Assembly: GCF_025151995.1 (NCBI RefSeq)
Contig: NZ_CP102290.1
Span: 2,232,001 to 2,296,000 of the forward strand
DNA: 64,000 nucleotides
Source of the DNA: Ruminococcus gauvreauii
Lineage (GTDB): Bacteria; Bacillota; Clostridia; Lachnospirales; Lachnospiraceae
Reading direction: 5' to 3'
The first letter of the stretch is position 1; the number at the start of each line of letters is the position of its first letter. Below, one piece after another: positions 16,461 to 25,147 of this stretch. The notes below the pieces were generated by a model. The model was given only the letters and a program-made list of their open reading frames with translations, made no database searches and was not told the DNA's origin. Made by a program: the position numbers and the translations under genes.

Positions 16461-17870
16461 ATGACAAAGAAGCCGTACGAAGTATTAATGGAAAGAGTAA
16501 AAGAAAGCGACATTACACCGAACAACAAAGCAGGACTTATCGAGTTCCTGGAAAATGAGCATCCGGGCGATGTATTGTTTACGAAATGGACGAATCCTCC
16601 TATTATAGAGAATGCAAAAGGGAATAAAGTCTATGATGTGGACGGAAAAGAATATATCGACTGTATCGCAGGCATGTCCGCTATGAATATCGGCCACTGT
16701 GATCCGAGAATCGCAGAGACAATGAAGGATCAGTACCTGAACAGTCTCGATAACTGGTTTGATTTTCCGACACCGCAGAGATTAAAATTAGTACAGAGAC
16801 TGATTGATATTACCCCCGGTGATTACAGAAAGAAAGTGCGCCTTGCTCTGAGCGGATCAGACGCAGTAGAAAATGCGATCCGTCTTGCGCGCTATCATAC
16901 GAAGAAACAGACCATCGTATGTTTTTACGGAGGATACCACGGACAGAGCACGGCTACCATGGGACTCACCGGAGCCGGCAGCATGCACCGCTGGTATAAC
17001 CCGATGCCGTCTGCTGACAACAACATCGAGCGCTTTCCGTATCCATACTGCTACCGCTGTCCATACGGCAAGGAAGAAGGCAGCTGCAATATGGAATGTG
17101 TAAAAGCGATTGACAACCTGATGGCATCCGGACAGACCAGCATGGGTAATCCGATGTCAGGCGTACAGAACGTGGCAGCTATGATCGTTGAACCTTGCCA
17201 GAGTTCCGCAGGATATATCGTACCTCCGGTAGAGTTTTTGGCTGAACTTAGAAAACTGGCGGATAAATACGGATTCCTTCTGATCTTTGATGAAATCCAG
17301 ACTGGAATGGGAAGAACCGGAAAGATGTTTGCATGCGAACATTCAGGTGTCGCACCGGATCTACTGCTGATCGGAAAAGCTCTGGGAGCAGGCGTTCCTA
17401 TGAGCGCAGTTGTCGGAAGAGCGGAAATCTTCGAAGACTGCGGCCCTGGATTCATCTGCAGTACATATGCAGGATACTCCCTGGGATGTGCCGTCGCCAA
17501 TAAAGTGCTTGATATCTTTGAAGAAGATCAGCTGGTTGAACGCTGTGCAGCTGCCGGCAGATATGTAGAAGAAAAGCTGGCTGCTATCAAAGAAAAACAT
17601 ACGCTGGTTGGTTCCTACTCGATCCGCGGCATTTTCTTCGGCGTCGAATTCGTAAAAGACAGAGATTCAAAAGAACCGGCGATCAAAGAAACAGCAGAAC
17701 TTGTAGATAACATGAAGGAATCCGGCCTGCTGGCTCAGCTAAACGGTTACTACAACAACAGAATTTCCTTCATTCCGCCGATCAATGTTTCCGACAGTGA
17801 CGTAGATGATATTTTCAATATCTTTGATGCTGAGATCACAAGAATCGAGGAGAAATTTGGTTACAAATAA
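16461..17870 (+). CDS. Class III (omega) PLP-dependent aminotransferase
   Basis: 469 residues. Family features are LALSGSDAVENAIRLAR (PLP phosphate contact), FYGGYHGQS, LIFDEIQTGMGRTGKMFA (Asp that contacts the PLP ring nitrogen) and LIGKALGAGVP (Schiff-base Lys near residue 311). An internal cysteine cluster, YCYRCPYGKEEGSCNMEC, is an insert found in only some members. It would move an amino group from an omega-amino or amino-sugar-type substrate, plausibly to pyruvate given ald next door. Start is ATG 16461. It leads the island's catabolic operon. Confidence 0.9.
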   Translation: MTKKPYEVLMERVKESDITPNNKAGLIEFLENEHPGDVLFTKWTNPPIIENAKGNKVYDVDGKEYIDCIAGMSAMNIGHCDPRIAETMKDQYLNSLDNWFDFPTPQRLKLVQRLIDITPGDYRKKVRLALSGSDAVENAIRLARYHTKKQTIVCFYGGYHGQSTATMGLTGAGSMHRWYNPMPSADNNIERFPYPYCYRCPYGKEEGSCNMECVKAIDNLMASGQTSMGNPMSGVQNVAAMIVEPCQSSAGYIVPPVEFLAELRKLADKYGFLLIFDEIQTGMGRTGKMFACEHSGVAPDLLLIGKALGAGVPMSAVVGRAEIFEDCGPGFICSTYAGYSLGCAVANKVLDIFEEDQLVERCAAAGRYVEEKLAAIKEKHTLVGSYSIRGIFFGVEFVKDRDSKEPAIKETAELVDNMKESGLLAQLNGYYNNRISFIPPINVSDSDVDDIFNIFDAEITRIEEKFGYK

Positions 17871-17885
17871 AAGGTAACCATACGT

Positions 17886-17973
17886 AAAGTCTTATAGAAT
17901 CGGTAACGTCCGTATGCTTGTAAACGCCGTTCATAGTGTGATAAGATGATACCAGCCGGTTCTATAAGACTTT
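17886..17973 (+). other. Long inverted repeat / candidate structured leader between aminotransferase and mutase genes
   Basis: Arms 17886-17903 (AAAGTCTTATAGAATCGG) and 17956-17973 are complementary over 18 bases with one G-U pair and enclose 52 bases. The loop contains GGTAACGTCCGTATG, whose CGTATG can also pair with CATACG at 17879-17884, giving an alternative fold. There is no T tract. I see none of the cobalamin riboswitch boxes. It could be an attenuator, processing site or unrecognised riboswitch-like element. Confidence 0.5.
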
Positions 17974-18008
17974 CTTATATTACAGAGGACACTAAGAGGA
18001 GAATGCTT

Positions 18009-19775
18009 ATGAATGAAGTTAACCTGGAATATATCAGACATTTAAAGCCGAAGGGCCACAGGCCGGGTAAAGAGCTCGTGCGGGAAGGCGTGGAATTGGG
18101 AAAGACCATAAAAGCGGGAAGAAGTGGTTTTATCCGTTCCCAGAGCAAATATTCCAATCATATGGAGTATAAGAAAGACCTCGCGAAGCAGGGAAAGATA
18201 TACTATAATATACTGCTTGGTCTGGCTACGCTGGATGATCAGATAGATGCAATTAAAAAGATATACGACTTTACCGTGGAGACCGGTCTGGAAGTAAACT
18301 GTATACAGGCCATTCCGAGCGGTCTGGTCGCGCTGCCCCGGGAGTACCGGGAAAAGGCGCCTGCGACTACGAGTTTCGAGATGTTTGAGATGGAAGATTA
18401 CGAAAGACAGGCATCTGCTGCGCCTATTGATATTACGTTTAATGATTATCATCTGTTCAGCCCGAATGCGTTGGAAAATACCATATTTGCGATTCAGTCA
18501 GGGTCTCCGAGAGTTGGGGATATGACCCAGTTTTTTTGGAGTTATAATGGATTTGATGATGAGGAGAAGCGGCTTGGAGACGTTGTAAAGGCGCTGGGCA
18601 TCATGGCATCCAAGCGGGACGAGATGTTTGCGGCGGAGACATACCTGGATGACGGTTATCCGGGGTATTTTATGGATTGTGCTTCATACGTAGGGTATGC
18701 ACTGCTGGAGCACTATATCTGTACAGAACTCTGCGGCGCCCGCTATACGATAAGCTTTGGCGGTCTCTTAAGTGAAAATGATACGCGTGCAGGCGTGGCA
18801 ATGGCGCTGGATGCATTGATGTCTACGGAAGAGCAGCCGGTACTGACTTATCTGAACAGTTCTACAAATTTACAGTGGGATCATCACATTCACGGCAATT
18901 ATGGAATCAGTGTTCCGGAGTTCCTGTTTGAGATGCTGGTAGAAAAGAAATATCATATGAGTCTCGGTGTAAATCCCGTTTCTATAACGGAGAAAATCAA
19001 GGTTCCGACACTGGACGAGCTGATCAACATTCTGACTGCGGCAAAACGAACGGAGGAAAAAGCGGAAGAATGGCTGCCTTACTTTAACTTTAAGCCGTTG
19101 GAAGAGATGCGGGATGTCATGGTCAGAGAAGGCAGGATTCTGTTCGACAACGTGATCGAAGGTTTTAAACAGGCAGGAATCGATACAGAAGATCCCCTGG
19201 AAATGCTGATGGTGCTTAAAAACATGAACCCCATCCGTTTTGAGCAGATGTTCCACTCGAGTACATACGGTACGGATAAAACTCAGGTTGAGCCGTTCTA
19301 TCCGACGGTGCTGGGAAGACAGACGATGGACATGATGCAGGAGATCATCGATGAGCTGATGAATGATAATTGCCGGGGTATTTTAAATGGCAAAAAAATC
19401 GTCGCCGCATCTGGTGACGCACATACCTACGGTTTGGTGCTGGTGGAGGGTGTGTTGAATGCAGCAGGCGCGGAAGTTGTAAACGGCGGGGTGGATATGG
19501 CGCCGGTCGATATGCTGGATCTCGCTGATGAGGAGAACACTCCGTTTATCGGGGTCAGCTGCCATAATGGACAGGCTCTGGACTATGCGCGTCAGCTGCT
19601 GGAACTGGCCGGGAAGCGCGGTAAAGAGTACTGGATATTCATGGGAGGGAAGTTAAATGCGATCCTTCCCGGAGATGCGGAACCCACAGAGATCGCGGAC
19701 AGACTGATGGAGATGGGAATCCATGCCGAAAATGATATCCGAAAGACCGTTCGTCAGATCGGAGCACTGAACTAA
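18009..19775 (+). CDS. Single-chain adenosylcobalamin-dependent mutase (GlmE-like barrel plus B12-binding domain)
   Basis: 588 residues. Residues 1 to about 440 resemble, distantly, the TIM-barrel subunit of glutamate mutase (LGLATLDDQIDAIKKIY, TISFGGLLSENDTRAGVAMAL). Residues from about 460 are a cobalamin-binding domain with D470-x-H472-x-x-G475 (GDAHTYG), the base-off/His-on motif, plus a later FMGGKLN. Glutamate mutase normally splits these parts into two proteins, GlmE and GlmS. The reaction is a radical carbon-skeleton rearrangement, but the substrate is not known. Start ATG 18009 fits AAGAGGAG at 17995. The HyuA-type gene follows after 13 bases. Confidence 0.8.
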   Translation: MNEVNLEYIRHLKPKGHRPGKELVREGVELGKTIKAGRSGFIRSQSKYSNHMEYKKDLAKQGKIYYNILLGLATLDDQIDAIKKIYDFTVETGLEVNCIQAIPSGLVALPREYREKAPATTSFEMFEMEDYERQASAAPIDITFNDYHLFSPNALENTIFAIQSGSPRVGDMTQFFWSYNGFDDEEKRLGDVVKALGIMASKRDEMFAAETYLDDGYPGYFMDCASYVGYALLEHYICTELCGARYTISFGGLLSENDTRAGVAMALDALMSTEEQPVLTYLNSSTNLQWDHHIHGNYGISVPEFLFEMLVEKKYHMSLGVNPVSITEKIKVPTLDELINILTAAKRTEEKAEEWLPYFNFKPLEEMRDVMVREGRILFDNVIEGFKQAGIDTEDPLEMLMVLKNMNPIRFEQMFHSSTYGTDKTQVEPFYPTVLGRQTMDMMQEIIDELMNDNCRGILNGKKIVAASGDAHTYGLVLVEGVLNAAGAEVVNGGVDMAPVDMLDLADEENTPFIGVSCHNGQALDYARQLLELAGKRGKEYWIFMGGKLNAILPGDAEPTEIADRLMEMGIHAENDIRKTVRQIGALN

Positions 19776-19788
19776 CAGAGGTTAACAC

Positions 19789-21651
19789 ATGGCTTATATA
19801 CTGGGAATCGATACGGGAGGCACTTATACGGACAGTGTTATAATCTGCACGAGAGATCAGAGGGTCTTAAGTAAATCAAAGGCATTCACAACCAGGGAAA
19901 ACCTGGCGACGGGTATTGCAAACAGCATTGATCTGCTGGACGGCATTGGAAAGATTCCAGTCGACATGGTGTGCCTGTCTACTACGCTTGCTACAAATGC
20001 GATCGTGGAAGATCAGGGAGGAAAGGTTGGGCTGCTGCTGATCGGGAAGGATCCAGGCTTACAGCTGCCCGTGGAAATACAGTGTGTACTGGAGGGACGC
20101 CTGGATATTAAAGGGAGAGAAATCGTGCCGTTTGGTGAAATGCGGGCGCGACGGACCATCAGAGGACTGCGGGGACTGGCGGATGCCGTGGCTGTTTCGG
20201 GTTATGCAAGTGTCAGGAACCCCCGCCATGAATTGAAGGTAAAGCAGATCGTAAAAGAGGAGCTTAAGGTTCCGGTTGTCTGTGCCCATGAACTGAGTGG
20301 AAATCTTGGATTTGAGGAGCGCACGGCTACCGCCGTTTTTAACGCAAGGTTAATCCCGGTCATCCGTCAGCTGATTCAGGCGGTTAAAACAGTTCTGCGC
20401 AGCAGACAGATCGAGGCACCTTTGATGACCGTAAAGGGTGACGGGAGTCTTATGGGAGAAGAATTTGCACTGGCGAGACCAGTGGAGACGATTCTTTCCG
20501 GTCCCGCGGCCAGTGTGATAGGCGGTGCATTTCTGTCAAAGGAAAAAGATGCACTCATCCTGGATATGGGCGGAACGACAACAGACATTGCCGTTCTCCG
20601 GGACGGCAGAGTCAAGCTTAACGATGACGGCGCTGTGATCGGAGGATTTAAGACCAGAGTGAGGGCAGCCGAGATACTGACATTTGGCATCGGCGGGGAT
20701 TCTTATATCCGGACTGACGGGGAGAAGAGACTATTGATCGGTCCGAAGCGTGCCATGCCGCTGTGTGTGGCGGCCGGTTTTTATCCATGGCTGGTGGATG
20801 AACTTATGGAAGCTTCCCGGAGCGTGACAGGAGATTTATCCGGGCAGCAGATTCCGGAATGCTTTATGATCCGACAAGACCGGCAGGATAAGAGTTTATC
20901 TGCTGCAGAGGCCAGAATACTGGAGGTCTTAAGGGATGGTCCCCACAGCCTGCTTTATATGGTCAGCCGAACCCGGGATAAAGATGCCCGTACCGTTGAA
21001 GAAATGGAAGAAAAAGGTGTTCTCGCCCGTATTGCGGTGACACCTACGGATATCCTGCACGTGACGGGCGCTTTCCGTAAATGGAACACGAAGGCTTCTC
21101 ATCTGGGTGTGATGCTGCTCGGCAGGCGGGCAGGCAGAACCTGTGAGGAACTGACAGCGGATGTGCTGAAGATCATGAAGAAAAATCTTATGTCTGCATG
21201 CAGAACTTCAAGTGCGGACCATGAAACCGAAAGACCGGTGGTGGCGATCGGCAATCCGGTTGGCGCGTGGATGCCGAATGTCTGTCATGAACTCGGAAGA
21301 AATCTCATCATTCCGGAACATTCAGAGGTGGCGAACGCAGTAGGTGCAGCGGTGGGTCAGGTCATGTATGATGCCGAGGTTCTGATAAGGTTTGACCGTC
21401 AAAACGACTGGTATATTGTACACAGCCCATGGGACAGAACAGTGAAAGATACACTGGATGAGGCGAAGGAATATGTGCGGCCCCTGCTTGAAAACTTCGT
21501 GCGGGAGATACTTGAAAGTGCCGGTGCATCGGACAGTCAGATCATCATAAATGAAGAAGAGGTCTGCACCACAAATATAGAAGAATGCCAGTCTGAACTT
21601 GTAGAAGTCAGGATGAAGGCGACCGGGATCGGGAGCCCTGGCTGGACATGA
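19789..21651 (+). CDS. Hydantoinase/oxoprolinase (HyuA)-family ASKHA ATPase, possible mutase reactivator
   Basis: 620 residues. It opens with LGIDTGGTYTDSVI (phosphate-1 loop) and has LSTTLATNAIVED, LSGPAASVIGGAF and LILDMGGTTTDIAVL (phosphate-2), the actin/Hsp70-like ATPase signature of the HyuA family. No HyuB partner is encoded nearby, which argues against a simple hydantoinase. Its tight linkage to the B12 mutase recalls MutL/GlmL and other ASKHA proteins that serve B12 enzymes. Replacing damaged cobalamin is therefore an attractive inferred role. A wHTH-like stretch near 370-440 (EARILEVLRDGPHSLLYMVS) is unusual. Confidence 0.78.
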   Translation: MAYILGIDTGGTYTDSVIICTRDQRVLSKSKAFTTRENLATGIANSIDLLDGIGKIPVDMVCLSTTLATNAIVEDQGGKVGLLLIGKDPGLQLPVEIQCVLEGRLDIKGREIVPFGEMRARRTIRGLRGLADAVAVSGYASVRNPRHELKVKQIVKEELKVPVVCAHELSGNLGFEERTATAVFNARLIPVIRQLIQAVKTVLRSRQIEAPLMTVKGDGSLMGEEFALARPVETILSGPAASVIGGAFLSKEKDALILDMGGTTTDIAVLRDGRVKLNDDGAVIGGFKTRVRAAEILTFGIGGDSYIRTDGEKRLLIGPKRAMPLCVAAGFYPWLVDELMEASRSVTGDLSGQQIPECFMIRQDRQDKSLSAAEARILEVLRDGPHSLLYMVSRTRDKDARTVEEMEEKGVLARIAVTPTDILHVTGAFRKWNTKASHLGVMLLGRRAGRTCEELTADVLKIMKKNLMSACRTSSADHETERPVVAIGNPVGAWMPNVCHELGRNLIIPEHSEVANAVGAAVGQVMYDAEVLIRFDRQNDWYIVHSPWDRTVKDTLDEAKEYVRPLLENFVREILESAGASDSQIIINEEEVCTTNIEECQSELVEVRMKATGIGSPGWT

Positions 21652-21678
21652 AAATCTGATAAAACCAGGAGGTAAAAA

Positions 21679-23067
21679 ATGAAATTAGTAGTTACAAATC
21701 CGCAGAATAATGAGGTGCTGGATGAGCTGCAGCTGACCTCAAAAGACGAATTATTCGTATTGGCTGATAAAGCAAAAGAAGCTCAGAAAGCGTGGGCGAG
21801 GAAAAGTCTGTATGAGCGTTCACAGGTTTTATACCGTTTTGCGGACTTATTTGAAGAAAATATTGAAGCTCTGACCAGACTGTCGTCACTGGAGATGGGA
21901 AAACCATACAGCCAGAGTCTGGAAGAGGTTGCGAAAGTTCCTCAGAATATCAGAGGAACCATCGAATATGCCAACCATATGTACGGTGAGGTTATGCCGG
22001 ACAATGATTCCGACACAAAGGGAGATCTTATTTTTACCAGGAGAGTTCCGCTCGGAGTAGTAGGCTGTATTATTCCATTTAATTATCCGATCGAGCTGAC
22101 GCTCCTGAAGGTGATTCCGGCTCTGATCATGGGAAATGCAGCCATCGTGAAGGCACCTTCATCCAATCCTCTGGCGATCCTCAGGATGGGAGGGATTCTG
22201 ACCGAGGCAGGAGTACCCGCTGACCTTGCTCCGTTTATCGTGTGCAGCCGGGAAGCATGCACAGAGGCAATGGTTAAGAATCCGAAAGTGGATGCGATTG
22301 GTCTAACAGGAAGTACGCAGGCAGGCATTCAGATGATGAAGGATGCCGCGGACTGCCTGAAACCGATGTTTCTGGAACTGGGAGGCAATGATCCGTTTGT
22401 GATCTTTGCGGATGCGGATCTTGACGAGGCGGTAGAGGAGATGATCGGGGGCCGGCTCTTTAATACGGGGCAGACCTGCTGTGCACCGAAACGGTTTATC
22501 GTGGAGCGTCCGATCATCGAAGAATTAACCGAAAAACTGATCGCCCGCCTTCGCACCGTTGTCAGGGGCGACGTACTGGATCCCAGAACAGAGATCAGTA
22601 CGCTGATCTCAGAGAGCGCTGCCGTAACCGTCGAGAAACAGGTTCAGAATGCGGTTGCCGAGGGTGCCACCGTTGCATTTGGAGGTGTACGTGAGGGCGC
22701 ATATTATGCCCCGACAGTGCTGACCGGTGTCACGAAGGACATGGCGATTGCCAAAGATGACGAGATATTCGGACCGGTATTCCCGATGATTGCATTTGAT
22801 ACAGAGGAGGAAGCTGTGGAGATCGCGAATAACTCTTCTTATGGACTGAATGGAGGGGTGCTGTCAAAAGACATCATGAGAGCATTCCATATTGCAAATC
22901 AGATCGAAGTGGGGTCTGTTGTCGTAAACGGCCACAGCGCATATCGCCACATCGACCAGGGTCATGGGGGCGTTAAAATGAGTGGCCTGGGCAGAGAGGG
23001 GATCAGCACCAGCCTCGAGGAATTCAGCCAGCTGAAGAATTATGTGCTGAAGGGTGCGTTCAGATAA
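21679..23067 (+). CDS. NAD(P)-dependent aldehyde dehydrogenase
   Basis: 462 residues. Family blocks are GVVGCIIPFNYPIEL (cofactor fold), GLTGSTQAG, FLELGGNDPFVIFADAD (general-base Glu) and NTGQTCCAPKRFIVE (nucleophilic Cys), ending with the GREG block. The resemblance is to succinate-semialdehyde-type enzymes. It likely oxidises the semialdehyde left by transamination. AGGAGG precedes the ATG. The gene lies 27 bases after the HyuA-type gene in one operon. Confidence 0.92.
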   Translation: MKLVVTNPQNNEVLDELQLTSKDELFVLADKAKEAQKAWARKSLYERSQVLYRFADLFEENIEALTRLSSLEMGKPYSQSLEEVAKVPQNIRGTIEYANHMYGEVMPDNDSDTKGDLIFTRRVPLGVVGCIIPFNYPIELTLLKVIPALIMGNAAIVKAPSSNPLAILRMGGILTEAGVPADLAPFIVCSREACTEAMVKNPKVDAIGLTGSTQAGIQMMKDAADCLKPMFLELGGNDPFVIFADADLDEAVEEMIGGRLFNTGQTCCAPKRFIVERPIIEELTEKLIARLRTVVRGDVLDPRTEISTLISESAAVTVEKQVQNAVAEGATVAFGGVREGAYYAPTVLTGVTKDMAIAKDDEIFGPVFPMIAFDTEEEAVEIANNSSYGLNGGVLSKDIMRAFHIANQIEVGSVVVNGHSAYRHIDQGHGGVKMSGLGREGISTSLEEFSQLKNYVLKGAFR

Positions 23068-23069
23068 AA

Positions 23070-23088
23070 TTTATGGCTGCGCCATAAA
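23070..23088 (+). other. Intercistronic hairpin
   Basis: TTTATGGC and GCCATAAA pair perfectly around TGC, three bases after the aldehyde dehydrogenase stop and before the ribosome site of the next gene. No T tract, so more likely a message-stability element than a terminator. Confidence 0.45.
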
Positions 23089-23111
23089 CGTTGATCGGAA
23101 GGATGGTTTCT

Positions 23112-23993
23112 ATGAGAAAAAATGCACTTTCACTGCAAAGTTCTGCAGTCGGCAGGGCTAATCTGTGTACATATATCAATGCTGCCCGGGCTGCAGGGTT
23201 TGACTGTATTGAACCTACAAAAGTTCAGCTTTCATACTTTCTGGATGCCGGACATACACCTGATGATATCAGAAATCTGTCAGGCAATATAGAAGTGTCT
23301 GCTGTCGGCTGGCTGTCCGATCTCGAACGCCAGGGTTATGAGTTTGTGATGATGATGAGGGAAGCGGAAAAACTTTTTGAGATGGCGTCGTCCGTCGGAA
23401 GTCATGCCGTCGAAATCATCAATGGCCCGGTGGACTGGCACGCCGCAGAGTGTTATCGGAGAGGAATACCGTTTAACGGTTATATGGGACTGCAGGGACT
23501 GCCGGTGGAAGAACAACAAAAACTCATGATAAAAAATCTGCAGGCACTTTCCGATCTGGCTGCGCAGTTTAAGCTCACGCTGTTTTTTGAACCATTATGC
23601 TGGACGCCGTTCCCTTCCCTGAAAGAAGGGATTCCGCTGGTGGAGCAGGCAGAGCGTGACAACCTGAAGATTGTTGTGGACTTTTACCATAACTATATCG
23701 CCGGAGTGGATGCAGAATTTCTGTCACAGATCGACAAAGATATGATCCTTGGCGTGCACGTCTGCAATTCACGTGAACCGGATGGTCGTGTGCCCTGTGA
23801 AGAGATTTTCCGGGATGCAGCATTTTATGAGGGGGCCGTCCCGATCAGAGAATGGGTTGATGCAGTGAAGTCCACTGGATTTGACGGTTGGTGGGCATAC
23901 GAAACATTTTCAAAGAGAGAAACGGAAGAAGATGTGTATGCGTTTACAAAATATGTATACGCTGAACTTAAGAAACTGGTTGAGGGTCCATGA
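23112..23993 (+). CDS. Sugar phosphate isomerase/epimerase-like TIM-barrel protein
   Basis: 293 residues of the xylose-isomerase-like AP endonuclease-2 superfamily. Metal-ligand positions are visible in LFFEPLCW (Glu near 162), VDFYHNYIAG (Asp/His near 195), LGVHVCNS (His near 221) and WWAYETF (Glu near 266). IolE, IolH and tagatose/psicose epimerases share this fold. The substrate cannot be assigned. Start ATG 23112 is chosen for its spacing from GGAAGG at 23097. It is the last gene of the operon before a terminator. Confidence 0.8.
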   Translation: MRKNALSLQSSAVGRANLCTYINAARAAGFDCIEPTKVQLSYFLDAGHTPDDIRNLSGNIEVSAVGWLSDLERQGYEFVMMMREAEKLFEMASSVGSHAVEIINGPVDWHAAECYRRGIPFNGYMGLQGLPVEEQQKLMIKNLQALSDLAAQFKLTLFFEPLCWTPFPSLKEGIPLVEQAERDNLKIVVDFYHNYIAGVDAEFLSQIDKDMILGVHVCNSREPDGRVPCEEIFRDAAFYEGAVPIREWVDAVKSTGFDGWWAYETFSKRETEEDVYAFTKYVYAELKKLVEGP

Positions 23994-24015
23994 TAAAAGG
24001 TCTTAAGCATACTCA

Positions 24016-24046
24016 CAGGAGGCAGGGAAGAGATCCCTGCCTCCTG
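24016..24046 (+). terminator. Terminator of the aminotransferase-mutase operon
   Basis: Perfect 13-bp stem CAGGAGGCAGGGA / TCCCTGCCTCCTG with a 5-base loop, followed by CTTTCC. Confidence 0.75.
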
Positions 24047-24070
24047 CTTTCCAATAAAAAATATTGCTAT

Positions 24071-24118
24071 GAATAAAGAGAAGCCGCCGCAGCATGCCGC
24101 GATGGCTTCTCTTTATTC
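24071..24118 (-). terminator. Terminator of the cupin gene
   Basis: Perfect 15-bp stem GAATAAAGAGAAGCC / GGCTTCTCTTTATTC. On the minus strand it is followed shortly by ATTTTTTA (24055-24062). Placed directly after the cupin stop, back to back with the plus-strand terminator. Confidence 0.75.
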
Positions 24119-24133
24119 ATAGGGAATTAGGAT

Positions 24134-24928
24134 TTATAGTGAGTCTCCCCAGATCTTTGCATCCGGGTCGAGCGTCCACTCGTGTTCTTTGTCATCGATG
24201 CGCGTCTTCTCCCACGGGTTGTCATCGAAGTGCCGGATGCCCCATGCATAGCACATAGCGTATCCCGGGCATGCAACCATCGGATGGGATTTTTCTGTAA
24301 TAACGGCAAGTCCGTTATGGCCAAGCTGTACCACTTCATCGTTTACCCAGCCAGCCCCATAGCCCTGTGGCTTGTCAAAGCGAAAGAGATAAACTTCCGG
24401 CTGCGGATGCCAGTGCGGCGGGTAACTCGACCAGCGTCCCGGAAGATTGACGACCTCACCCAGCACCATATTCGAGTACGGTGCGTTTTCATAGTCGAAG
24501 CATGTTCTTACATTTCTTCTGATGGTGCCCTGCAGCTCGCCCTTGGCTCCGCGCGCCCATGTGTGGGTGTCCTCTGGCATATACATTCTGGCATCAAATT
24601 TACGGTCGTTCAGAGTCTTCTGCACATAGAAAACAGAACTGTCATATGCCGTGACCGTGCAGGTACCCCCTGCGCAGAGGTGAAGACAGTACGGATTATA
24701 ATCGAAAGGATTCGGACGTTCCATCTCAACAGTCCTGCCGTCAAATTCAACCTTTGCCCTGCCCTCGAACATGATCCATGCCATTTCCTTTTCTGTCTCT
24801 GCAAATGTGTATGTATCTCCTGCCTCCATTAATAAAAGCGCCACGTCCATCATGGCCTTTTTTCCTTCGCCCTCCGCCAGGTTAATATATTCGTTATAAC
24901 CACGAATGGGATCTTTTGAAATATACAT
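24134..24928 (-). CDS. IolB-like cupin (5-deoxy-glucuronate isomerase family)
   Basis: 264 residues with two cupin halves. The second carries SSYPPHWHPQPEVYLFRF followed by DKPQGYG, the metal-binding block of 5-deoxyglucuronate isomerase (IolB), which acts in myo-inositol breakdown. The rest is divergent, so it may isomerise a related uronate or keto-sugar. It is a single-gene unit divergent from the response-regulator operon. The start is ATG 24928 behind GGAGG. The frame extends to 24985, but those codons lie in the operator region. Confidence 0.82.
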   Translation of the reverse strand: MYISKDPIRGYNEYINLAEGEGKKAMMDVALLLMEAGDTYTFAETEKEMAWIMFEGRAKVEFDGRTVEMERPNPFDYNPYCLHLCAGGTCTVTAYDSSVFYVQKTLNDRKFDARMYMPEDTHTWARGAKGELQGTIRRNVRTCFDYENAPYSNMVLGEVVNLPGRWSSYPPHWHPQPEVYLFRFDKPQGYGAGWVNDEVVQLGHNGLAVITEKSHPMVACPGYAMCYAWGIRHFDDNPWEKTRIDDKEHEWTLDPDAKIWGDSL

Positions 24929-24962
24929 CGTTATCCTCCTTATTTTTTTTATTGACAATTTA

Positions 24963-24999
24963 TATATTAATATATTAACATACAAGTAGGATTTGTCAA
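24963..24999 (-). promoter_or_regulatory. Cupin promoter with island operator D
   Basis: Minus strand TTGACA (24994-24999) with TAATAT 16 bases on (24972-24977). Operator D, TATATTAATATATTAACATA at 24963-24982, covers the -10 element. Confidence 0.65.
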
Positions 25000-25067
25000 G
25001 ACATATATAAATGTATTTTAATAAATTTTACAACTGAATTTTGGTAACTATTACGTACGGGTTCTGC

Positions 25068-25107
25068 TTGCCGTCACAGGAGATAAATAGTAAAATATAT
25101 TAGTATA
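25068..25107 (+). promoter_or_regulatory. Response-regulator operon promoter with island operator E
   Basis: TTGCCG (25068-25073), 17 bases, TAAAAT (25091-25096). Operator E at 25088-25107 has a perfect right half, TATTAGTATA, and a degenerate left half, and overlaps the -10 element. Confidence 0.6.
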
Positions 25108-25147
25108 TAATTAATAGAACTGCTGCTGACAAAAATGAGGTAGATAT

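Noticed and set aside
17886..17973. Cobalamin riboswitch before the B12 mutase gene
   Set aside because: The conserved cobalamin-box sequences are not found; only a long inverted repeat can be supported.
24182..24832. 216-codon plus-strand frame opposite the cupin gene
   Set aside because: Antisense shadow of a protein with clear cupin motifs; no ribosome site.
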